Origin: an uncultured Saprospiraceae bacterium | GTDB lineage: Bacteria; Bacteroidota; Bacteroidia; Chitinophagales; Saprospiraceae | NCBI GenBank assembly: GCA_937959375.1 | Contig: CALGLS010000290.1 | Location: forward strand, 1-5,466 | Reading direction: 5' to 3' | DNA length: 5,466 nt | Part shown: positions 1 to 5,466 of the stretch, in pieces | How positions within the stretch are numbered: the first letter of the stretch is position 1 | How the letters are laid out: each line of letters starts with the position of its first letter | Notes under the pieces: model-generated | Told to the model about the DNA's origin: nothing | Seen by the model: the letters and a program-made list of their open reading frames with translations, nothing else | Databases searched by the model: none | Translations under genes and position numbers: made by a program

Positions 1-1934
1 TGCCCCGCAGCTAATGAGGAAATACCCAGGATGTGTACATCATTTTCGGCAGCCTGACGAGCTGCTTCTTTTGGCGTTTGGAAAAGCGGTCCGATATCAA
101 CATCAAAACCGAGATCGGCAAAACTAGTGGCAATAACTTTCGCACCGCGATCGTGACCATCTTGTCCTAATTTAGCAACTAGAATTCTTGGGCGACGACC
201 TTCCTCTTCTGAAAATTCATCAGCAAGAACTTGCGTCTTTTTGAATTGTTCGTCCATTTTTATTTCTTTGGAATATACGCCGCTGATCGCGCGCGTATTG
301 GCAACGTATCGACCGAAGTGCGATTCCATAGCCAATGATATTTCACCAAGTGTGGCACGGTGACGTGCAGCGACAACTGCCAACTCGAGCAGGTTGCCCT
401 CTCCTGTTTTGGCGCAAACAGCTAAAGCATCCAATGCAGTTTTAACGGCATCCGCATCTCGATTTGCTTTTGTTTCTTTGAGTCGTTTGATTTGAGATTC
501 GCGAACAGCAGTATTGTCTACTTCTAAGAACTCAATCTCTTCTTCCGTCTCTGGTGGGAAGATATTGACGCCAACAATTTTGTCGCGAGCGCTATCAATT
601 CGTGCTTGTTTTTTAGCCGCAGCTTCTTCGATTCTAAGTTTGGGTAAACCATCTTCTATTGCTTTTGCCATGCCACCAAGTTTCTCCACTTCTTCTATTA
701 GCATCCAAGCCCGTTCGATTAATTGGTTGGTTAGATACTCCACGTAATAGCTTCCAGCCCAAGGATCAACGGCCTTGGTCACATCCATTTCTTCTTGAAT
801 AATTTTTTGTGTATCACGAGCAATCTTGGCAGAAAAATCAGTTGGCAAAGCGACCGCTTCATCTAGTGAATTTGTATGTAAGGATTGGGTTCCCCCAAAA
901 ACAGCAGCCATTGCTTCTATGCAAGTTCGTCCGATATTGTTAAACGGATCTTGTGCTGTAAGACTCCAACCTGAAGTTTGACAATGTGTTCGCAGAGCCA
1001 TTGATTTTGTATTTTCAGGATTGAATTGTTTTACTAGTTTCGCCCAAAGTACACGTCCTGCGCGCATCTTCGCAATTTCCATAAAGTGGTTCATTCCGAT
1101 TCCCCAAAAGAAAGAAATACGTGGCGCAAAATCATCTATTTTCAAACCTACTTTCAAACCAGCTCTCAAATATTCTAAACCATCAGCCAGTGTGTATGCC
1201 AGCTCGATATCTGCAGTTGCACCAGCTTCGTGCATATGATATCCGCTCACTGAGATTGAATTAAACTTCGGCATGTTCTGAGCCGTGTATTCAAAAATAT
1301 CAGCAATGATGCGCATCGAATACTCGGGTGGATAAATGTAAGTATTCCGAACCATGAATTCCTTGAGGATATCATTTTGAATGGTTCCTTTTAACAATTC
1401 AGTTGAAACGCCTTGTTCCTCTGCCGCGATAATATAAAATGCCATGATGGGAATTACCGCTCCATTCATCGTCATGGAAACCGACATTTGATCCAAGGGA
1501 ATCTGATCAAAAAGAATTTTCATATCCTCTACACTATCGATGGCTACACCAGCTTTTCCTACATCCCCCATCACTCGCTCATGGTCAGAATCATAGCCAC
1601 GGTGTGTTGCCAAATCAAATGCAACCGAGAGTCCTTTTTGGCCGGCAGCCAAATTACGTCTGTAGAATGCATTACTTTTTTCAGCGGTAGAAAACCCTGC
1701 GTATTGTCGAATCGTCCAAGGTCGAATGGCGTACATTGATCCGTATGGTCCGCGTAAATATGGTGGAATACCTGCTACAAAACCGAGATGGGATAAACCA
1801 TCAATCGCCTCTTTTGCAAAGGCAGGCTTTACTTTTATTTCTTCTGCTGTGGTCCATTGGATGGTTTCGTCCACTGCTGTATTTTCAGGTTGTTTAAACT
1901 GAAAATCTATTTTTGAAAAATCGGGTCTGCTCAT
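1..1934 (-). CDS. scpA: Methylmalonyl-CoA mutase, large (catalytic) subunit; 3' end beyond window
   Basis: Cytoplasmic adenosylcobalamin enzyme interconverting (R)-methylmalonyl-CoA and succinyl-CoA, linking propionate, odd-chain fatty acid and branched amino acid metabolism to the TCA cycle (also called mutB or mcmA). I translated 644 open codons from the ATG at 1934 with no frameshift. The TIM-barrel part (about residues 45-400) contains RGPYGSMYA, FDLATHRGYDSD, MTMNGA and SGYHMHEAGATAD. By alignment from memory with the Propionibacterium enzyme, Tyr78, Gln186, Arg196, Tyr232 and His233 match its Tyr89, Gln197, Arg207, Tyr243 and His244. The C-terminal B12-binding domain starts near residue 580; its DGHDRG motif (592-597) supplies Asp592 and the cobalt-ligand His594, and Lys588 is also present. 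The frame is open at the left edge at SSLAAG, so roughly the last 70 residues are missing, judging by the family's usual length of a little over 700. The start MSRPDFSKIDF fits; no Shine-Dalgarno sequence is visible. The small subunit gene, often just upstream, is not there. Family is certain; the symbol is a naming choice. Confidence 0.97.
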   Translation of the reverse strand, partial: MSRPDFSKIDFQFKQPENTAVDETIQWTTAEEIKVKPAFAKEAIDGLSHLGFVAGIPPYLRGPYGSMYAIRPWTIRQYAGFSTAEKSNAFYRRNLAAGQKGLSVAFDLATHRGYDSDHERVMGDVGKAGVAIDSVEDMKILFDQIPLDQMSVSMTMNGAVIPIMAFYIIAAEEQGVSTELLKGTIQNDILKEFMVRNTYIYPPEYSMRIIADIFEYTAQNMPKFNSISVSGYHMHEAGATADIELAYTLADGLEYLRAGLKVGLKIDDFAPRISFFWGIGMNHFMEIAKMRAGRVLWAKLVKQFNPENTKSMALRTHCQTSGWSLTAQDPFNNIGRTCIEAMAAVFGGTQSLHTNSLDEAVALPTDFSAKIARDTQKIIQEEMDVTKAVDPWAGSYYVEYLTNQLIERAWMLIEEVEKLGGMAKAIEDGLPKLRIEEAAAKKQARIDSARDKIVGVNIFPPETEEEIEFLEVDNTAVRESQIKRLKETKANRDADAVKTALDALAVCAKTGEGNLLELAVVAARHRATLGEISLAMESHFGRYVANTRAISGVYSKEIKMDEQFKKTQVLADEFSEEEGRRPRILVAKLGQDGHDRGAKVIATSFADLGFDVDIGPLFQTPKEAARQAAENDVHILGISSLAAG

Positions 1935-1938
1935 GTTG

Positions 1939-1946
1939 TAAAGATA
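1939..1946 (-). promoter_or_regulatory. Possible Bacteroidota -7 promoter box for the mutase gene
   Basis: Read on the minus strand this is TATCTTTA, seven of eight positions of the Bacteroidota -7 consensus TAnnTTTG. It lies only four bases before the mutase ATG. If used, transcription would begin at or within a few bases of the start codon, giving a leaderless or nearly leaderless mRNA; this agrees with the lack of any ribosome binding site. I see no clear -33 TTTG box at the expected distance, because that position is occupied by the hexamer repeat tract. The match is short and could be chance. Confidence 0.4.
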
Positions 1947-1947
1947 A

Positions 1948-1989
1948 GGAATGGAAATGGGAATGGGAATTAGAATTAAAATTAGAATG
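1948..1989 (+). repeat. Degenerate hexamer tandem repeat, seven units
   Basis: Seven consecutive six-base units in exact register: GGAATG, GAAATG, GGAATG, GGAATT, AGAATT, AAAATT, AGAATG. All fit the pattern (A/G)(A/G)AAT(G/T), so the tract is purine-rich on the plus strand. It lies directly upstream of the mutase start, where promoter spacing would be set, so changes in unit number could alter mutase expression. That effect is inference; the periodicity is directly visible. Confidence 0.8.
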
Positions 1990-2000
1990 CTCGTCTAATG

Positions 2001-2123
2001 TAGAGTGGAGTGTTTCCTAGAGGTGAGAGGTGGGAAATTTCACGCGAACGTAGGCTCGTGTTGAAGGGCACTTCCAACCTCCATCCTCCAACTTCCTACT
2101 CTCCCTCACCTCCACTTTCCAAC
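2001..2123. repeat. Composite imperfect inverted repeat with heptamer arms and central hairpin
   Basis: The left arm (about 2001-2037) is purine-rich on the plus strand and includes GTGGAGT, GTGAGAG and GTGGGAA. The right arm (about 2069-2123) is pyrimidine-rich. Read on the minus strand it is a run of heptamers GTAGGAA, GTTGGAG, GATGGAG, GTTGGAA, with GTTGGAAA and GTGGAGG further out. The arms therefore carry similar units in opposite orientation and are partly complementary: 2020-2027 is an exact 8-base match to 2105-2112, and the innermost 21 or so bases pair at about two thirds of positions. Between them sits a GC-rich hairpin (2038-2065). This resembles an intergenic repeat element or a large foldback structure. 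No transposase or clear target duplication is visible. Part of the complementarity follows simply from purine/pyrimidine bias. Confidence 0.6.
2038..2065. other. Stem-loop at the centre of the inverted repeat
   Basis: ACGCGA (2042-2047) pairs with TCGTGT (2056-2061) as a six-base stem with one G-T wobble around an eight-base loop. One mismatch further out, three more pairs (2038-2040 with 2063-2065, one a wobble) extend it. It lies downstream of the lipoprotein gene, so it could help end that transcript. However, no long T-run follows on the minus strand, so it is not a classical intrinsic terminator. It may simply be the conserved core of the surrounding repeat. Confidence 0.45.
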
Positions 2124-3014
2124 ATCAAAGGACCAAAGAAAAGCATCTTCCCCCATCTCTTCTTCACAGGTAAAGTATAGGGTTTCAGAATCTTTGAATG
2201 TAAGGCCTTCTGTTTGTTCTTTTATTGGGAGTTCTATTCGTTTGCGTTTTCCGTTAAGGAAATCCATATCTGGATAATCATAGAGCAACCAAATGAAGGG
2301 ATTGTATTGGCCATCATCTCTAGTATATCCCAAGAGGGCGATCATGCTTTTTTCACTATTAATCGTTGCGTCGGTGATGAGGCCATCGACATGAAGCGTA
2401 TCGTAGAGTCTTGCTATTTGTGCGCCGGGTACGTCGAGCAGGGTATAAACATGAGTTTGATTGTTCCCCCTATTTTTGGTAAACAGAAATAGTTTGTCAT
2501 CTAAATGAATCATAGCTTCGCAATCAAAGTTGTGATCATTAGAGGGTGTAAAGTCTGTTTGGTTTTCGTAAGCAAATGGAATGATTTCAAAATCGACGGT
2601 GTCGGATGCTGCTAAGTCATTTTTTGAAATGATGTAAATTAATAGGTTGGTACGGTCGCCAGCGTTATTACCAAAGTCGCCGATATAAAAGGAATTCTCG
2701 TTGGTTGCTATTGCTTCCCAATCCTTGTTGGTTCCGTCTCTTAGTGTTTTGGTTTGCTCTAGTGAGCCATTGGAGATATTAATTTTGTAAAGGTCTGTTG
2801 GATTGCCTCCGTCGTTGAAAGTCCATAGATGTTCTCCTATTGCATTGTCGTAGTAGGCACCGGAACTTTCAGTTAAGACTGCTGGTAATTCTATTATTTC
2901 TGGAGAGAATGTTTCTACGTTTAGGGTAGAGTCTGTTTCTGATTTATCTTTTTTGCAAGAGGCAAATAAAAATATGAGACTTAGAAAAAGTGTTGTTTTG
3001 ATAAAATGATTCAT
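2106..3014 (-). CDS. Predicted outer-membrane lipoprotein with beta-propeller-like fold, function unknown
   Basis: A complete 302-residue protein starting at the ATG at 3014. Residues 1-19 form a hydrophobic signal peptide ending in the lipobox FASC, so Cys20 should be lipidated after signal peptidase II cleavage. The mature protein begins CKKDKSETD. Lysines and acidic residues just after the cysteine loosely resemble the lipoprotein export signals that send some Bacteroidota lipoproteins to the cell surface, but the match is weak. The rest resembles extracytoplasmic beta-propeller proteins related to SdiA-regulated or phytase-like families: ESSG (49-52), FNDGG (66-70), DWEAIA (98-103), YIGDFGNN (110-117), DCEAM (164-168), LFLFTKNRG (175-183), TEGLTF (268-273). 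Repeated acidic-Glu-(Ala/Gly)-hydrophobic motifs in such propellers often sit near ligand or metal sites. I cannot name a substrate. The C-terminal codons (VGKWR and stop) lie inside the heptamer repeat, so the original C-terminus may differ. It lies 159 bp after the CotH-domain gene and 171 bp before the mutase gene. No strong ribosome binding site is visible. Confidence 0.88.
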   Translation of the reverse strand: MNHFIKTTLFLSLIFLFASCKKDKSETDSTLNVETFSPEIIELPAVLTESSGAYYDNAIGEHLWTFNDGGNPTDLYKINISNGSLEQTKTLRDGTNKDWEAIATNENSFYIGDFGNNAGDRTNLLIYIISKNDLAASDTVDFEIIPFAYENQTDFTPSNDHNFDCEAMIHLDDKLFLFTKNRGNNQTHVYTLLDVPGAQIARLYDTLHVDGLITDATINSEKSMIALLGYTRDDGQYNPFIWLLYDYPDMDFLNGKRKRIELPIKEQTEGLTFKDSETLYFTCEEEMGEDAFLWSFDVGKWR

Positions 3015-3173
3015 TCACTATATTTTTTAATGCTTAATTCATTTTCAATGAAGTGGTTTTTTAGGTTGAGACGTATTTGAGGAAATGATTAACAGGATTT
3101 TATATTTTCTCATTGCTTCGCTATAGAAAAAATATAGTTATAGAAGTGTTTTCTGCTTTAACTTAGAAGTTAT
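3015..3173. other. Intergenic spacer between CotH-domain gene and lipoprotein gene
   Basis: A 159-bp AT-rich gap. Directly after the upstream stop codon is a short palindrome, AACTT-ag-AAGTT (3160-3171), whose loop is too small to be convincing. Further on, CTATA (3121-3125) and TATAG (3133-3137) can pair across an A-rich loop. Neither is a strong terminator. The gap must hold any promoter for the lipoprotein gene, but I find no good TAnnTTTG box at a sensible distance from its ATG. Confidence 0.5.
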
Positions 3174-5466
3174 TTAAAATCCTTTTACAAGCTTAACTAC
3201 AAAGGATTCATTTTCTGTTTTTGCTTCAAGCATATAAACACCACCGGGAAAACCTGCAACATCAAAATCTAATTGTTGATGACCGCCAGCAACTCTTCCG
3301 TAGTCACGAGACCGCAGTAGTTTTCCGCTTATGTCATACAGGTTGACGGAGACTGAACTTACTTCGTTTAAAACAAATTCAACTTGAGCCATTCCTGCTA
3401 CTGGATTTGGAGAAACGGTTACCTCAAAAGGCATCGACTCTGATTCAAAGAAGGCTGTAATTTTATCGTCTTCCGAAAAATTTAGTTCAATTTGTTCTGA
3501 TGGATTCGGACTTAAAATCGTATTTATAGATTCCCAATGTCGGAAGGAGTACCCTGGGTTTGGAACAACTTTTATTTCTACTGGCACACCATTAAAGTAG
3601 TGCCCATTCCAAGGCAATTCGTCTACACTAATGGTATTGATTTCAATAGTACCTGCTCCTTCTGGATAGGTATTAAATTCGAGTAAGACTTCATTTTCCA
3701 ATTCAAAATAACTCATTAAATATTGGCGAGCATACATGGGACGATCACGAGAAAAATCGTACAAACCGGGGAGACGATCTTCTTGCCAAACATCATACCC
3801 TGGCCAATCCCAAATTTGGAAATGACGAATCATTTCTTCGTCGATCATATCTACGGTTCGATCTGTTTCGGCAATCATGTTTTCACTTCTAAAGGTCGTA
3901 TTCAACAAGTCAGCATATCGATTGAGAAAATAATTTCTATAATTTAAATTGTCCATTAGTGCTCTAAAAAGAATGGCGTAATTATTTTGATCAAACCTTT
4001 CTTCTGTCATAATACTGATAAAGAAATCTACATGTGCTCTGGTGTAAGGAGCGCGCCCCATTCCAGAATCTAAATCAAAAAGAATGAAGCGCCATTTCGC
4101 ATCTTCCTTTTTTTCACGCCAGTATTTGATATTATTATTTGGCCAATCAATATTGACTAATACAGTTTGAGCAATTGTGTAATCCGCTACATTTTCAAGA
4201 TCAACTGTTTTTGTTGCTTCCGCAAAAACAGCATCATCACTCATGTCCGAAATTTTTACAAAATCTAGCATCGCATCATAATGCTCAAAATCACCTTCTA
4301 CTGCGAAGGTATCTTCTTCTAATAGATCAATGTTTTTCATATCAACCCCATAATTATCTCGGAGATAATATTTGTCAACTTTTTCACGCAAGTTAATAAC
4401 TCCCCAATAGAGACCATTAATATACAAGGCGACGGGTTGATAAGCTAATTCATCTATGTGTAAATCCTGCTCTATAAAGTAGCGATGCATATAGGCATCT
4501 CGAAAATGTGTGTAATTAAAATCTCCACTTGCATTACGCAATACCAATCGTTTGAACGAATCGTTTTCTCGATCTTCAAAAAACTTATAGCGCATTTCAT
4601 CTTCTCCAAATTCGGTATCTCCAAACAAGCGAAGTGACTTTTGCATTTTCGATCGAGAAGCTCTACCTCCGTGGATTTTTGTTCCCACATCGAAATTAAC
4701 TTTCAATTCATTTTCTTTAAAATACTCGACATGGATTGGAATCTCTGTATCATCCCAAAAGTTTGCTCCCCAAAACGGGAAGAGTGAATCTGCGTCTGGA
4801 CCTTTCATAAAAATTCCTACCTCCCAATCAAATAATAAGTAAGGATCTGTCGCCAAAGCCATCACAGGAAGTGTATGCGCTACATTGAAGAAATAAGTTT
4901 TGGTGCTAATCTTAGATGGTAGATTGTCATCCGAATAAGTTCGAGCTCTTATGCATATTGTAGTGTCTGTCAAAAGCGGAGTAGTATAGATTTCAGAATT
5001 TTCATCGGGGGGACTTCCATCTGTGGTATAACGTATAAAACAATTTACGTCTTCGCAAGTCAGCGCGATTTGAACAGCGCTGGTATGAAATGCTTCTTCT
5101 AAAGTAAAGCTTGGTTTGACATTAAAATCGTATGAAGAAGCATCGTCGTTTACTGCTCCTGGTGTCGGGTTCGTATAATACGACCAAACGGTTTGATTTG
5201 ACGAAAGTCGACCATAAGAATTATCTTCTTCTAGTGCTGGAATCTGGAGTTGATCCAATACATTTCCAGCAGGGTCAGAAAGCACTAATGGCTCACCATC
5301 TTTTGACAATTTAAAATTAGTATGCAAATAAGTATCAAAAACATCTTCTTCTGAAGCAAAGATTAATAGATATTCTGCTGGTGCAATTGATACGGATGGG
5401 AAAGTCCATTTTTGTGGATCGTCTGCGTTGTCACTCAAAAAATATCCTGCTAGATTGACAGAGGAA
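3174..5466 (-). CDS. Secreted multidomain CotH kinase-family protein with lamin-tail and T9SS sorting domains; 5' end beyond window
   Basis: The frame is open to the right edge, giving 763 visible residues (numbered from the first complete codon at 5465). Residues 3-100 are most of a lamin-tail domain (GYFLSDN, LHTNFKLSKDGEPLVLSD). Residues about 117-193 look like a chitobiase/HEX C-terminal beta-sandwich (IRYTTDGSPP, ICIRARTY). Residues about 199-590 are a CotH-type atypical kinase domain: HGGRASR...QKS (265-277), NGLYWGVINLREK (350-362), DWPNNNIKYW (440-449), FDLDSGMG (463-470). Asp440 and Asp464 or Asp466 are the likely catalytic and metal-binding acids by analogy with Bacillus CotH. Residues about 592-674 resemble a divergent InlB B-repeat. 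Residues 680-763 are a T9SS type A sorting domain (SPNP, LYDISGKLL, GGVYMLEA), removed after export across the outer membrane. The signal peptide and lamin-tail start should lie upstream. Domain calls are strong; kinase activity and target are not shown by the sequence. Confidence 0.94.
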   Translation of the reverse strand, partial: SSVNLAGYFLSDNADDPQKWTFPSVSIAPAEYLLIFASEEDVFDTYLHTNFKLSKDGEPLVLSDPAGNVLDQLQIPALEEDNSYGRLSSNQTVWSYYTNPTPGAVNDDASSYDFNVKPSFTLEEAFHTSAVQIALTCEDVNCFIRYTTDGSPPDENSEIYTTPLLTDTTICIRARTYSDDNLPSKISTKTYFFNVAHTLPVMALATDPYLLFDWEVGIFMKGPDADSLFPFWGANFWDDTEIPIHVEYFKENELKVNFDVGTKIHGGRASRSKMQKSLRLFGDTEFGEDEMRYKFFEDRENDSFKRLVLRNASGDFNYTHFRDAYMHRYFIEQDLHIDELAYQPVALYINGLYWGVINLREKVDKYYLRDNYGVDMKNIDLLEEDTFAVEGDFEHYDAMLDFVKISDMSDDAVFAEATKTVDLENVADYTIAQTVLVNIDWPNNNIKYWREKKEDAKWRFILFDLDSGMGRAPYTRAHVDFFISIMTEERFDQNNYAILFRALMDNLNYRNYFLNRYADLLNTTFRSENMIAETDRTVDMIDEEMIRHFQIWDWPGYDVWQEDRLPGLYDFSRDRPMYARQYLMSYFELENEVLLEFNTYPEGAGTIEINTISVDELPWNGHYFNGVPVEIKVVPNPGYSFRHWESINTILSPNPSEQIELNFSEDDKITAFFESESMPFEVTVSPNPVAGMAQVEFVLNEVSSVSVNLYDISGKLLRSRDYGRVAGGHQQLDFDVAGFPGGVYMLEAKTENESFVVKLVKGF

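Noticed and set aside
1413..1739. 108-codon open frame on the plus strand
   Set aside because: It lies entirely antisense to the methylmalonyl-CoA mutase catalytic core; its translation has no recognisable domain. The shorter plus-strand frames at 514-747 and 1021-1239 are rejected for the same reason.
1948..2123. CRISPR array
   Set aside because: Units are 6-7 bases, degenerate and contiguous; there are no repeat-length units separated by unique spacers.
2214..2492. 92-codon open frame on the plus strand
   Set aside because: Fully antisense to the lipoprotein gene, with no recognisable domain.
3121..3171. Intrinsic terminator after the CotH-family gene
   Set aside because: The available stems are about five AT-rich pairs with poor loops and no proper stem-plus-T-run arrangement, so they are mentioned only within the spacer entry.
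4472..4690. 72-codon minus-strand frame, and plus-strand frames at 3723-3947, 4175-4396 and 5132-5314
   Set aside because: All are within the CotH-family gene in other frames, and none shows domain-like sequence.
5436..5438. TTG codon that could be taken as the start of the CotH-family protein
   Set aside because: The frame continues open to the window edge, and the upstream residues (VNLAGYF) belong to the lamin-tail domain. The TTG encodes an internal leucine, so the true start lies outside the window.

Overview
The window comes from a member of the Bacteroidota. The right-hand gene ends in a type A C-terminal sorting domain of the type IX secretion system (T9SS), which is confined to that phylum. 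The middle gene has a Bacteroidota-style lipoprotein signal (FASC followed by lysines). The start of the left gene is preceded by a sequence close to the Bacteroidota -7 box (TAnnTTTG). Base composition is moderately AT-rich throughout. I cannot place it below phylum level.

Layout: three genes, all read on the minus strand, so in transcription order they run right to left. (1) From the right edge to 3174 is the 3' 763 codons of a large secreted protein: lamin-tail domain, chitobiase-like beta-sandwich, CotH kinase-like domain, InlB-type repeat domain, T9SS sorting domain. Its N-terminus lies outside the window. (2) From 3014 to 2106 is a complete 302-residue lipoprotein that looks like a beta-propeller. 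(3) From 1934 to the left edge are the first 644 codons of the large catalytic subunit of adenosylcobalamin-dependent methylmalonyl-CoA mutase, with all the active-site and cobalamin-binding residues I could check. The gaps are 159 bp and 171 bp, so nothing indicates one tight operon. The first two genes encode envelope or secreted proteins and the third a cytoplasmic metabolic enzyme, so there is no evident shared pathway.

The most unusual DNA is the 171-bp gap between the lipoprotein and mutase genes. It contains a seven-unit degenerate hexamer tract (1948-1989). Next to it is a composite imperfect inverted repeat (about 2001-2123) with purine-rich and pyrimidine-rich arms built of degenerate heptamers around a short GC-rich hairpin. 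The right arm runs into the lipoprotein gene and supplies its last codons and its stop. I suspect a dispersed intergenic repeat element, but one copy in one window cannot prove that.

The three protein-coding genes have recognisable architectures. I found no CRISPR array, tRNA, rRNA, transposase or defence system here.
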